The notes below the pieces were generated by a model. That model was given only the letters and a program-made list of their open reading frames with translations, searched no databases and was not told the origin of the DNA. The translations under genes and the position numbers were made by a program. A stretch of 64,000 nucleotides of DNA from Zetaproteobacteria bacterium CG06_land_8_20_14_3_00_59_53 (GTDB taxonomy: Bacteria; Pseudomonadota; Zetaproteobacteria; Mariprofundales; Mariprofundaceae): NCBI GenBank assembly GCA_002779605.1, contig PEWE01000030.1, positions 140,766-204,765 of the forward strand, written 5' to 3'. Position 1 is the stretch's first letter. Every line of letters starts with the position of its first letter. Shown one piece after another: positions 19,486 through 28,142 of this stretch.

Positions 19486-19754
19486 GGGTTCACCACCTGG
19501 GCTGCTGTCGGCGGACGCATGCCAAGCTCATTGATCGCCAGCTCGCGCAGGCGCTCGGGACGGGTCAGCATGGCCAGCTCGATATTCAGGCGATTCACCT
19601 CATCGCCGGCCTGCTGCACAGCGCGCTGCAAAAGGTTGGCCTCGCCGGCCACCGTCAAACGCTGATGCGCCACAGCCACCTGGGCCGTGGCAAGCATCAC
19701 CACAGCTAGGCAGAGCAGCAGCCAGGGACGGACAAGACGCGGTGCGGCGGTCAT
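19482..19754 (-). CDS. ftsL: Cell division protein FtsL
   Basis: 90 aa small bitopic protein: one membrane segment (about 9-29, WLLLCLAVVMLATAQVAVA) followed by a predicted coiled coil (about 38-65) and a PERLRELAINELGM segment typical of FtsL/FtsB. FtsL, FtsB and FtsQ form the complex that activates FtsWI. It is the only candidate at the classical position between rsmH and ftsI, with 4-bp overlaps on both sides. Confidence 0.9.
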   Translation of the reverse strand: MTAAPRLVRPWLLLCLAVVMLATAQVAVAHQRLTVAGEANLLQRAVQQAGDEVNRLNIELAMLTRPERLRELAINELGMRPPTAAQVVNP

Positions 19755-20704
19755 GACAGACGCTCGGCGATACGCAACAAGGCGGAACGACTGCGCGGGT
19801 TCACAGCCACCTCGTCGTCTGTTGCGCGAATCGGTTTCTTCTGCACCCAGCGCATGGAGGCCACACGACCGCAGGCGCAGATCGGAAAATCCGGCGGGCA
19901 GATGCAGGGATGCACCTCGGCCTCGATCAGATCGCGAACCCTGCGGTCCTCGCCGGAATGGAAAGAGATCACGGCCAGCCGCCCGCCCGGAAGCAGACGA
20001 CGCATAGCTGCCTTGATGCCGCTGTCGATCTGGCCCATCTCATCGTTTACCCAGATGCGCAGGGCCTGAAAGGTGCGCGTGGCGGGATGCGCGCCGCCGA
20101 ACCGCCCCTGTTTGGGTACGGCGTGAAACACCACATTCTCCAGCTGGGAGGTGCGCGTCATGGCACCCTCCTGCACAGCCTTGAGAATGGCGCGGGCGAT
20201 ACGCCCGGCAAACCGCTCGTCACCGAAGCGACGGATAATATCGGCCAGCTCGCGCTCGCTGATGCGCTGCAAGCGTTCACACACCGGTTTGCCGCTGCTG
20301 CTGTCCATGCGCATATCGAGCGGGCCGTCATTGGAAAACGAGAATCCGCGCCCGGCATCATCCAGCTGCGGGGAGGAAACACCGAGATCGAAACCGACAC
20401 CGTGCACCTGCCCCCAGCCGGCCGCATCCAGCGCCGCATCCAGATCGGCGAACGCGGCGTGGCGGATACAAAATCGGCCATCCTGCGCAGCCAGCCGCTC
20501 ACCTTCGCGAACCGCCTCGGGATCACGATCGAGCCCCAGCAGCCGGCCTTTTGGCGACAGGCGTTCAAGCACGGCGCGGGCATGCCCGCCACGACCAAAG
20601 GTGGCATCGACATAACAGCCATCGGGATCTGCACAGTAGGCATCAACGAAAGGTTCGAGCAGAACCGGCGCATGGCGGCCCACATCAGGGCTGTGGAGGG
20701 CCAT
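19751..20704 (-). CDS. rsmH: 16S rRNA m4C1402 methyltransferase RsmH
   Basis: 317 aa SAM-dependent methyltransferase that modifies C1402 of 16S rRNA in the P site. RHAPVLLEPF at the N-terminus, SAM motif VDATFGRGGHARAVLERL, LDRDPEA and FDLGVSSPQLDDAGRGFSF are hallmark stretches. The start overlaps the end of mraZ by 20 bp. Formerly called MraW. Confidence 0.97.
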   Translation of the reverse strand: MALHSPDVGRHAPVLLEPFVDAYCADPDGCYVDATFGRGGHARAVLERLSPKGRLLGLDRDPEAVREGERLAAQDGRFCIRHAAFADLDAALDAAGWGQVHGVGFDLGVSSPQLDDAGRGFSFSNDGPLDMRMDSSSGKPVCERLQRISERELADIIRRFGDERFAGRIARAILKAVQEGAMTRTSQLENVVFHAVPKQGRFGGAHPATRTFQALRIWVNDEMGQIDSGIKAAMRRLLPGGRLAVISFHSGEDRRVRDLIEAEVHPCICPPDFPICACGRVASMRWVQKKPIRATDDEVAVNPRSRSALLRIAERLS

Positions 20705-21119
20705 TTCTCAGCATGGCCAGATCCAGCTCCAGTTGCGCATCGCGGCGCGTGACGTCCCAGATTTCGAAGTGTCCGGCGCCACCGGCGAACAACACGGTCT
20801 TATCCAGACCGGCATACTCCCGCAGGGTCGGCGGCAGAAGAATCCGCCCCTGCTTGTCGGGCAGGCAGGTGACGGCAGGCGACACCACAAAGCGCTCATA
20901 ACCGCGACGCCATGCATCAGTAGCGGGAAGATTGCGCACCACACTGAGCACATCGCGCTCCCATTCCTTGGGCGGATAGGCATGCAGACAACCGTCGTAA
21001 TCGCGGGTGATGATGATGGTCTCGTCGCCGTAACGGTTGCGCAGGGTGTCGCGGAAGGAGGCGGGGATATTCACCCGCCCCTTGGCATCCATCGAATTTT
21101 TGAACTCACCCTGGAACAT
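20685..21119 (-). CDS. mraZ: Transcriptional regulator MraZ
   Basis: 144 aa with two AbrB-like SpoVT half-domains: MDAKGRVNIPASFRD near the start and CLPDKQGRILLPPTLREY in the second half. MraZ forms ring-like oligomers that bind direct GTGGG repeats in its own promoter and repress the dcw operon. Two such repeats are present at 21189-21203. A GGGGGAGGG Shine-Dalgarno precedes the start. First gene of the cluster. Confidence 0.96.
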   Translation of the reverse strand: MFQGEFKNSMDAKGRVNIPASFRDTLRNRYGDETIIITRDYDGCLHAYPPKEWERDVLSVVRNLPATDAWRRGYERFVVSPAVTCLPDKQGRILLPPTLREYAGLDKTVLFAGGAGHFEIWDVTRRDAQLELDLAMLRNGPPQP

Positions 21120-21487
21120 TCTGGCTCTACCCTCCCCCGCTAACGCTTCGCGCTAGGGGATGCTTGCAGGTACCTGTTGGGGCATTAACCCACTATTACC
21201 CACTTCGCGCCAATATTGCCCATATAAGACTTATTGTCAACCGCATTCCGCCAATAATTCAAAGAGATGGGCTGCCAAACCGAGTAATAAGCAAGGTTTT
21301 TCCATATGCAGACTGGGCTGCCGATGGGTGGTTGATAGTGGGTAATAAGTGTCCGGAGCGTCTATACGGAGCGAATTCCGGGGATTTCGGGGGGAAACCG
21401 GTGTCATTCAGATGTAACAGCACCGCCCTATTGTTCGCCACCCAGGCGATGCCGTTCGCGGCATGCAAGCCCACAAGGGGGTATAAA
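21120..21487. other. Intergenic region between mraZ and the 58-aa gene
   Basis: 368 bp without a gene. It holds the mraZ promoter and MraZ boxes (21184-21240), an imperfect hairpin CTAACGC-TTC-GCGCTAG (21140-21156) in the mraZ leader just upstream of the Shine-Dalgarno, and on the plus strand a lone GTGGGTAATA (21338-21347) matching the first MraZ box in the opposite direction. The rest shows nothing recognisable; no clear plus-strand promoter was found. Confidence 0.6.
21184..21240 (-). promoter_or_regulatory. dcw operon promoter with MraZ-binding boxes
   Basis: Read on the minus strand: a perfect -35 TTGACA at 21240-21235, 17-bp spacer, then AATATT at 21217-21212 as a -10 (4 of 6 consensus bases). 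Just downstream lie two direct repeats, GTGGGTAATA and GTGGGTTAAT, with GTGGG at 21203-21199 and 21193-21189, exactly 10 bp apart. That spacing is the known MraZ operator pattern. mraZ starts about 85 bp further on, so the operon is probably autorepressed. Confidence 0.8.
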
Positions 21488-21664
21488 ATGGCTTTGCACG
21501 ATCTGCTTCAGAACGACCGGATGGCGATGCTCAAATGGGTCAGCGAGCGCAATGTGCACGTACCGCTTGCCGACCTGGCATTCATGCTCGACCTGAGCCA
21601 CGACATACTGGCCGGTGCCAACAACGACCCTGTAAACAGCCTTTACGATTACCACGCCGATTGA
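21488..21664 (+). CDS. Small hypothetical protein, 58 aa
   Basis: Not recognised. 58 aa, acidic, no membrane segment or signal peptide. It has a [19 protein letters not shown] core that could form one or two helices, and [13 protein letters not shown] at the end. The ATG at 21488 follows AAGGGGG with normal spacing, and the next gene (ybjQ-like) starts 34 bp after its stop, so the two may be cotranscribed. The same frame is open far upstream but crosses the mraZ control region, so the short version is preferred. Judged coding from the ribosome binding site and placement only. Confidence 0.5.
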   Translation: MALHDLLQNDRMAMLKWVSERNVHVPLADLAFMLDLSHDILAGANNDPVNSLYDYHAD

Positions 21665-21698
21665 CAGCCTGCCCGCAACATCAGTCCGGGAGGTTCAG

Positions 21699-22019
21699 AT
21701 GATCTTCAGCACCACGCCTTCGATCGAAGGCAGAGCAATCAGCGAATACAAGGGCATCGTGGTCGGCGAGGCGATCCTCGGCACCAATATCTTCCGCGAC
21801 ATGTTCGCCGGCATCCGCGACATCGTCGGCGGACGCTCCGGTGCCTACGAAAAGGAACTGGCCAAGGCCAGGCAGATCGCCTTCACAGAGATCGAGCAGC
21901 GCGCCGTCGAACTGGGTGCCAACGCCGTGATCGGCATCGATATCGATTACGAGGTGGTCGGCAAGGACGGCAGCATGATGATGGTCAGTATCTGCGGCAC
22001 CGCGGTGGTGCTCGCTTAG
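21699..22019 (+). CDS. ybjQ: YbjQ/UPF0145 family protein
   Basis: 106 aa. Typical family features: [20 protein letters not shown] near the N-terminus, [15 protein letters not shown] in the middle and [15 protein letters not shown] towards the end. The family forms pentamer-like dodecin-style assemblies and is annotated as a putative heavy-metal-binding domain; its function is not established. GGAGG lies 6 nt before the ATG. Its stop overlaps that of the convergent DUF1499 gene by 4 bp. Confidence 0.9.
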   Translation: MIFSTTPSIEGRAISEYKGIVVGEAILGTNIFRDMFAGIRDIVGGRSGAYEKELAKARQIAFTEIEQRAVELGANAVIGIDIDYEVVGKDGSMMMVSICGTAVVLA

Positions 22020-22468
22020 GGCTTGAGTCTTTCGCGGATGGCTTCCACCCGCTTGCGGTTCACCCCGAAATCCGAATGCCCGACGCGCGAGGCCGAGCGG
22101 ATATGAACAAAGCCGCTTGCCGCATCCCTGCGCAATTCGACATCGTCCACGAAACGGAACAGTCGCGAGGCGAAGGTGGCATGCAGGTAATCATCATCCG
22201 CCTGCATGACTGTTCCACCCGCCGATTCAACGGCCCGCCGGACAGCCTGCCAATCGCTTTCAGTCAAAGGCGCGATGGCATGACCGCCATCGCTTGCCGG
22301 AGCCTCGCTGTTCACACAGTTCGGCTTGTCGGGACAGGCGCGCAGATGCCCGTCAACCGGCCCGAGCGCCGGCGGTGTCTGCGACTGCCAGCCACGCACG
22401 GCAAACAAACCGATCAATACCACTGCAACCACCGCGAGTCCCGTCAACAACATCCTGCCTCCCTTCAT
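22016..22468 (-). CDS. DUF1499 family membrane-anchored protein
   Basis: 150 aa. One N-terminal membrane segment (about 6-25) and then the DUF1499 domain: [12 protein letters not shown] near the start and [31 protein letters not shown] near the end. These motifs are those of the family, whose function is unknown. The start at 22468 overlaps the ychJ-like stop as ATGA, giving a coupled pair; a longer frame upstream lies inside ychJ and is not supported. Confidence 0.88.
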   Translation of the reverse strand: MKGGRMLLTGLAVVAVVLIGLFAVRGWQSQTPPALGPVDGHLRACPDKPNCVNSEAPASDGGHAIAPLTESDWQAVRRAVESAGGTVMQADDDYLHATFASRLFRFVDDVELRRDAASGFVHIRSASRVGHSDFGVNRKRVEAIRERLKP

Positions 22469-22932
22469 GCGCCGGCCTTCGCCGCGCAACACTGCTTGAA
22501 CTTCCTGCCACTGCCGCACGGGCAGGCATCGTTGCGCCCGATATCGCTCACCCTGCAATCGCCATCCACATAGCACCAGCGCCCGCCTTCGCGCACGAAG
22601 CGGCTGGTTTCATGCAGCATCTTCGCCTTGCCGCGATCCATAAAGCCGGCGATGAACTCAACCTCGCCGCCACCACCCCCTGATTGCGCACGCACGATCT
22701 GCAGGCCGATCCAGTGCAACTGCGTGCCGCCCAGCGAGCCTGCCTGCGGGCGCGTGGAGGCATGCCATGTGGCATAAAGGTAGTCGTGCCGCCCCAGCAC
22801 GTAGGCGGTGTAGCGCGAACGCATCAGGGATTCTGCATCGGGCGCGGAACAATCAGCAAAATAGCGCGCGCAGCAGGCATCTTCCGGACGCCCCGAACCG
22901 CAGGGGCAGCAGCCCGTCGCAGCACCGGTCAT
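22465..22932 (-). CDS. ychJ: YchJ/UPF0225 family protein with two SEC-C motifs
   Basis: 155 aa. Both ends carry zinc-binding SEC-C-type motifs: CPCGSGRPEDACCARY at about 9-24 and CPCGSGRKFKQCC at about 137-149. Between them is an NTF2-like fold with LMRSRYTAYVLGRHDYLYATWH, the YchJ signature. Molecular role is unknown. It lies 9 bp after the mutarotase gene and is coupled to the DUF1499 gene downstream. Confidence 0.9.
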   Translation of the reverse strand: MTGAATGCCPCGSGRPEDACCARYFADCSAPDAESLMRSRYTAYVLGRHDYLYATWHASTRPQAGSLGGTQLHWIGLQIVRAQSGGGGGEVEFIAGFMDRGKAKMLHETSRFVREGGRWCYVDGDCRVSDIGRNDACPCGSGRKFKQCCAAKAGA

Positions 22933-22941
22933 ATCGGAGCT

Positions 22942-23847
22942 TTACAGAGGCTGGCTGGAATATTCGGCCCGCAAGCGATGCGTGGCCCCTGCTGCCAGCT
23001 GCACGACATCGTCGGCGGCATTGGTGGTTTCCACACAGAGCATCTTCAGATAGCCGGATGGACCCAGATCACCCATCTTTTCGGCGGTCTTGTCCCACGG
23101 ATTCCATACCACCATGGATGCGCTTCCGGAGCTCTTGATGACGATCCTGCGATCCATGTCCGGATCGATGATCTCGGCCTGATCGCCCGTTCCCAGATAG
23201 ATGCGGTCGGTCTCTTCGGTAAGAGCCAGATTGCCGGACTGACGCTTGCGATTGCCGCCATCCATCTTATCGATGTATTCGCAATCGTGCAGTCCTTCGA
23301 CATGCACATGGCTCACATCGCCGACCTGAAAATAGGTATGCAGGGCTTCACCCAGCGTGAACGGAGTGCTGCCGAGGTTGGTGGTTTCCATGTCGATGGA
23401 GATACTGCACCCGACCGTCACATGCAGCTGAACGCGCAGTGCATGAGCGCACTGCTGACGGGTCTTTTCGCTCTCCACCATCTCGAAGCTGATGCTGGTC
23501 GCGCCATCATCCAGTGCCCTGGAGGCCACCGGCTTCCAGTCCACGGTGCGCGCCGGACCATGCCCCGGCAGGGAAGCATCGGAGATATGCGGCCCGAACC
23601 ACGGCCAGCAGATCGGCACGCCGCCGCGCAGCGATTTACCCGGTGCATATTTGGCCGCATCCGACATCCAGATGATCGGCTTCTGGCCGCGGGTGCGGAA
23701 GCTGAGCACATGTGCGCCCTGCAATGCGATGGCAGCCTCACCGAGGTCGTTGTGAATCTCGGCGACCGGCATACCCCCGGGACCGTCCACAAACACCAGA
23801 CCACCCTTGATACCGAACTGCTTATTCAACGCTTGCAACGCACTCAT
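22942..23847 (-). CDS. D-hexose-6-phosphate mutarotase (aldose 1-epimerase-like)
   Basis: 301 aa. Galactose-mutarotase fold of the YeaD type: IHNDLGEAAIALQGAHVLSF, the phosphate-binding region GGVPICWPWFGPH, then ALHTYFQVGD and a C-terminal VWNPWDKTAEKMGDLG. YeaD enzymes interconvert the anomers of glucose-6-phosphate. The ATG at 23847 is preferred because GAGAGGGAA precedes it; 15 extra codons are open upstream. It lies just after the RND gene on the same strand, but shows no functional link to efflux. Confidence 0.9.
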   Translation of the reverse strand: MSALQALNKQFGIKGGLVFVDGPGGMPVAEIHNDLGEAAIALQGAHVLSFRTRGQKPIIWMSDAAKYAPGKSLRGGVPICWPWFGPHISDASLPGHGPARTVDWKPVASRALDDGATSISFEMVESEKTRQQCAHALRVQLHVTVGCSISIDMETTNLGSTPFTLGEALHTYFQVGDVSHVHVEGLHDCEYIDKMDGGNRKRQSGNLALTEETDRIYLGTGDQAEIIDPDMDRRIVIKSSGSASMVVWNPWDKTAEKMGDLGPSGYLKMLCVETTNAADDVVQLAAGATHRLRAEYSSQPL

Positions 23848-23921
23848 TTCCCTCTCCCTTGGCGTGAACAGTCTGAAAACCTGTTTGAGCATACAACGCG
23901 GGCGGGCGAAAACAACAGGGG

Positions 23922-26900
23922 CTAGACTGGCAGCTCCTTCAGCTTCGCTCGGTCTGTGGCCAGCAACATGTACACCGCAGGCACCACGAACAGCGTGAAC
24001 AGCGTGCCGATGGAAAGTCCGGTGAAGATCACGATTCCCATCGCCTGCCGCCCTGCCGCACCCGCACCGCTGGCCATCACCAACGGCAGCACACCGAGCA
24101 CCATCGCGGCCGTGGTCATCAGGATCGGACGCAGGCGGATCGCCGCCGCCTCCTCAATGGCTTCGCGCTTGCTCTTGCCGGTCAGCTGAAGATCGTTGGC
24201 GAACTGCACGATGAGGATGCCGTGCTTGCTGATCAGCCCCATCAGCGTCACCAGACCCACCTGCGTGTAGATATTGATGGTTGTCACACCCAGATTGATG
24301 AATAGCAGCGCACCCATCAGCGCCATCGGCACCGACACCAGAATCACGATCGGATCCCGGAAGCTGTTGAACTGAATAGAGAGCGCCAGAAACACAATGA
24401 CAATGGCGAACATCATGGTGAACACAAAGCCGCCGGATTCCTGCATGAACTGCCGCGACTGGCCGGAATAATCCACCGAATAACCCGACGGTGCGACCTC
24501 TTTGACTGCATTGCGCATGAAATTCAGCACCTGCTCCTGCGACACACCCGGCGCATACACGCCCTGAATGGTCGCCGAATTCAACTGTTGGAAGCGATTG
24601 ATGGATTCCGGCACCACCTCGTGCGAAATCGTCGCCACGGTAGAGGCAGGAATCACCGTCCCGTCGGCAGCACGGATATAGTAATCCAGCACCTGTTCCG
24701 GATTCTGCCGGTGCGCCTGCAACACCTGCGGAATCACGCGGTAGGAGCGCCCTTCAATCGAGAAATAATTCACATAACCGCCGCCGAGCGCCGCGCCCAG
24801 CGCATTGCCCACATCGCGCTGGGTAAGTCCGAGCGTGCTGACCAGATCGCGATCCACCTGCAGTGTGGCCTGCGGCTTGTCGATCTTCAGATCGGAATCG
24901 ATAAAGAAGAACATACCCGATGCCTGCGCCTTGCCCACAACCTGACTGGCCACCTCGTTGAGGCTTTCGAAATTCTCGGTGGTCTTGATCACAAACTGTA
25001 GCGGCAGACCACCGGCTCCCGGCAGCGAGGGAAACTGGAAGGCGGCGATATGCGCACCGGCAATGGTGCTCCACTTCTGCTGCAGTATCCCCATCAATTC
25101 GGCAGCCGAGCGTTCACGCTGATCCCACGGCTTGAACAACACGCCGCCGATACCCTGATTGATGGTCGGCATGCCGGTCAGCTGGAACATCTGGTCATAC
25201 TCCGGCAGTTCCTTGGACAGATCGAACACCTGCCTGGCATACAGCTGCATCTGCTGCGCCGTGGCGTTCGGTGCTCCCTGCATATGTGCCGCCACCAGCC
25301 CCTGATCCTCCTGCGGCGCGAGCTCGGACTTGGCGGTGGAAAACAGGTACACCGTGATGAAAAGCAGCAGCACGCCCATCACCACCTGCACCACCCAGGT
25401 ATCCAGCGAGCCATGCAGGCGGCGCTGATAGCCTTGGTGCAACCGGCTGAACACGGCATCGATCTTGTGTACCAGCCAGGTGTCTTCCTGCTCTTTTCTA
25501 AATATCCGCGAGGCCATCATCGGCGAGAGGGTCAGCGCGATAATGCCCGAGATGGTCACGGCCCCGGCCAAAGTGAAGGCGAACTCGCCGAACAGAGCAC
25601 CGGTCAGCCCCCCCTGATATCCGATTGGAACATAAACCGCGATCAGCACCACGGTCATGGCAATGATCGGGCCGCCCAGTTCGCGCGCGGCCAGCAGCGC
25701 GGATTCAAACGGTGTTTTATGCTCTTCCCTCATATGCCGGTCAACGTTCTCGACCACGATGATCGCATCGTCCACCACCAGTCCGATGGCCAGCACCAGA
25801 GACAGCAGGGTGAGCAGATTGATGGTGTAATCCAGTGCCTGCATGATCTCAAACGCCCCGATCATGGACAACGGAATGGCAATCACAGGCACCACCACGG
25901 CGCGGAAGTTGCCGAGGAACAGGAACACCACCGCCGTCACGATCAGCAGCGCCTCGATCAGGGTTTTCATCACCTCGTCAATCGAGCTGTGGATGAACTT
26001 CGTACCGTCATAGACGATCTCGCCGGTCAGTCCCGTCGGCATCTGGGCCTGAATATCCGGGAAGGCGGCGCGTACGCGGTCGATCACCTCCAGCACATTG
26101 GCATCGGGTGCGACTTTCACACCGATAAACACCGAATCGCGCCCGCCGAAGGCCGTGGTCAGGTTATAGTCCTCCGCTCCCAGCACCACATTGGCTACAT
26201 CCTCAAGGCGCACGATGGTGCCGTCCTGCTGACGGATCACCAGTTGCTTGAACTCGTCCACCGAGTGCAGGCTGGTGGCTGCGGTCAGTTCCACACTGAC
26301 CATCTGCCCCTTGCTGGTGCCGAGTGCGGTCAGGTAGTTATTGCCGGCCAGCGCCGCATACACATCCGCTGCCGTGATGTTCAGTGACGCCATACGCTCC
26401 GGATCGAGCCATGCACGCAGTGCGAACTGACGGGCGCCGATAATATCGGCACGTTGCACGCCCTCGATCCCATCCAGCTGCGGCTTGACCACCCGCAGCA
26501 TATAATCGGTCAGGTTGTTATTGGGCAAATCCTTGCTGAAGAAGCCCATATACATCGAAGCCACGGTTTCGCCGACCTGCACCGAGATCACCGGCTGCTG
26601 AGCCTCGGCGGGCAACTGGTTGCGCACAGCATTCACCTTGCTGCTGATATCGGTGAGCGCTTTATTGGCGTCGTAGTTCAGACGAAGTGTGGCGGTAATC
26701 GTCGAACTGCCGCTCACACTCACCGAGGACAGGTAATCGATACCGCCGGCCTGTGCGATGGCTGTTTCCAGCGGCTGGGTGATAAAGCCGGCCACGGTCT
26801 TCGCATCCGCGCCGTAGTAAGCAGTATTCACGGTGATCACTGCATTCTGCGTTTCGGGGAACTGGCGCACCGGCAGCAATTTGATGGCCTGCAGACCGAG

Positions 26901-26972
26901 CACCAGGATCAGCAGACTGATGGTGGTGGCCAGCACGGGCCGGCGGATAAACAGATCGGTGAAGTTCTTCAC
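23922..26972 (-). CDS. RND family efflux pump, inner membrane transporter
   Basis: 1016 aa HAE-1-type RND transporter (AcrB/MexB superfamily), closest in look to the MexI/MexW branch. Twelve membrane helices are expected: one at the N-terminus (about 12-30), then a large periplasmic loop, helices 2-6 including GLVVDDAIIVVENVDRHM with the two aspartates of the proton relay, a second loop, and helices 8-12. Pumps drugs, dyes or metabolites out using proton entry. Start codon is GTG, 7 nt after AAGG; the gene begins 9 bp after the MFP stop. Confidence 0.96.
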   Translation of the reverse strand: MKNFTDLFIRRPVLATTISLLILVLGLQAIKLLPVRQFPETQNAVITVNTAYYGADAKTVAGFITQPLETAIAQAGGIDYLSSVSVSGSSTITATLRLNYDANKALTDISSKVNAVRNQLPAEAQQPVISVQVGETVASMYMGFFSKDLPNNNLTDYMLRVVKPQLDGIEGVQRADIIGARQFALRAWLDPERMASLNITAADVYAALAGNNYLTALGTSKGQMVSVELTAATSLHSVDEFKQLVIRQQDGTIVRLEDVANVVLGAEDYNLTTAFGGRDSVFIGVKVAPDANVLEVIDRVRAAFPDIQAQMPTGLTGEIVYDGTKFIHSSIDEVMKTLIEALLIVTAVVFLFLGNFRAVVVPVIAIPLSMIGAFEIMQALDYTINLLTLLSLVLAIGLVVDDAIIVVENVDRHMREEHKTPFESALLAARELGGPIIAMTVVLIAVYVPIGYQGGLTGALFGEFAFTLAGAVTISGIIALTLSPMMASRIFRKEQEDTWLVHKIDAVFSRLHQGYQRRLHGSLDTWVVQVVMGVLLLFITVYLFSTAKSELAPQEDQGLVAAHMQGAPNATAQQMQLYARQVFDLSKELPEYDQMFQLTGMPTINQGIGGVLFKPWDQRERSAAELMGILQQKWSTIAGAHIAAFQFPSLPGAGGLPLQFVIKTTENFESLNEVASQVVGKAQASGMFFFIDSDLKIDKPQATLQVDRDLVSTLGLTQRDVGNALGAALGGGYVNYFSIEGRSYRVIPQVLQAHRQNPEQVLDYYIRAADGTVIPASTVATISHEVVPESINRFQQLNSATIQGVYAPGVSQEQVLNFMRNAVKEVAPSGYSVDYSGQSRQFMQESGGFVFTMMFAIVIVFLALSIQFNSFRDPIVILVSVPMALMGALLFINLGVTTINIYTQVGLVTLMGLISKHGILIVQFANDLQLTGKSKREAIEEAAAIRLRPILMTTAAMVLGVLPLVMASGAGAAGRQAMGIVIFTGLSIGTLFTLFVVPAVYMLLATDRAKLKELPV

Positions 26973-26981
26973 AAAATAGCC

Positions 26982-28142
26982 TTATTGTTCCTGCGGAGCC
27001 GGATCGGACTCGAAGGCAGGCTGCACGCTATTATTCACGATCAGCGGCGTGCCGTTCTTCAGCTTCATCTGCCCGCTGGTCACCACAAGATCACCTTCGT
27101 TGATACCGCTCTCCACAACGATCTGGTCGCCGCGTGTCAGTCCGGTTTTGACGAACACCTGTTCGGCCAACGGCATGGCCGGCTTGCCATCAGCCGACGG
27201 CTCAGCAGCAGCCTTCCCTTCAGCGGGCTTGGCCGGACGCGCCAGAAACACGGTCGAACCATAGGCATTAAACGAAATCGCAGTCTGCGGCAAGGTCAAC
27301 AGGCTGCGACTTTCGCCGACCTGCACGCGCACCTCGGCATACATGCCGGGCAGCAGTTCGTCCTTCGGGTTATCCACCTTCGCTTCGATGCGCACATTGC
27401 GGGTACTTGCATTCACCCGGCTATCAATCGCACTGATTTCCCCGATGAAATCGCGACCTTTGAAAGCGTCGCTACCCAGCAGCACACGCTGTCCCACCTT
27501 CAACTCGGCGACCTGCCGCTGCGGCACACTGAAATCCACCAGAACCGGATTGTTGGCCTGCAGACTGACCAGCACCTCACCCTGCCGGACATACTGACCG
27601 GGACTGAGCGCGCTGACTCCCAGGCGACCGGCAAACGGGGCACGGATATGCATCTTGCCCAGCACGGCACGCAGACGCGCAGCCTCGGCCTGTTTCACTT
27701 TTACATCGGCCGCATCCAGATCCAGCTGAGCCTGACTGACCGCCTGCACCTTGAACTGCGCCTTGTCGCGCTCGAAGATACTCTTTGCAAGCTCCGCTGC
27801 GGCCACGGCTGCATCCAGCTGTGCCTGCTCTTCATCGGCATCCAGTTCGATCAACAGCTCTCCGGCCTTGACCGCATCACCGGATTTGAAGTGCAGCGCC
27901 TGTACCGTTCCGGCTATCTCTGCGACGACCTCCACGCCATTTCTGGCGCGCAGCGTGCCGACCGAACGAATCTCCGGCTGCCAATCCTGCACACCCGCCA
28001 CCATCGTGGTCACCGTGGCGGGCGGCAGGCCGTTGCCGGCCAGCCATTTGCCCATCATGTAGGCCCCGAACATCCTGTAGCCGACCAGCAATGCAAAGCA
28101 GGTGCCGACAATCGCCAGCATGATCAACATGCGCTTTTTCAT
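26982..28142 (-). CDS. Membrane fusion protein of RND efflux pump
   Basis: 386 aa periplasmic adaptor. An N-terminal membrane anchor (about 5-22) is followed by a lipoyl/barrel-sandwich half (VEVVAEIAGTVQALHFKSGDAVKAGE), a helical hairpin (about 105-160), the second lipoyl half (IRAPFAGRLGVSALSPGQYVRQGE) and the beta-barrel domain. It joins the RND pump to the outer-membrane channel. The start overlaps the channel gene's stop as ATGA. The C-terminal part carries an Ala/Pro/Glu/Lys-rich insert (AKPAEGKAAAEPSADGK). Confidence 0.95.
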   Translation of the reverse strand: MKKRMLIMLAIVGTCFALLVGYRMFGAYMMGKWLAGNGLPPATVTTMVAGVQDWQPEIRSVGTLRARNGVEVVAEIAGTVQALHFKSGDAVKAGELLIELDADEEQAQLDAAVAAAELAKSIFERDKAQFKVQAVSQAQLDLDAADVKVKQAEAARLRAVLGKMHIRAPFAGRLGVSALSPGQYVRQGEVLVSLQANNPVLVDFSVPQRQVAELKVGQRVLLGSDAFKGRDFIGEISAIDSRVNASTRNVRIEAKVDNPKDELLPGMYAEVRVQVGESRSLLTLPQTAISFNAYGSTVFLARPAKPAEGKAAAEPSADGKPAMPLAEQVFVKTGLTRGDQIVVESGINEGDLVVTSGQMKLKNGTPLIVNNSVQPAFESDPAPQEQ

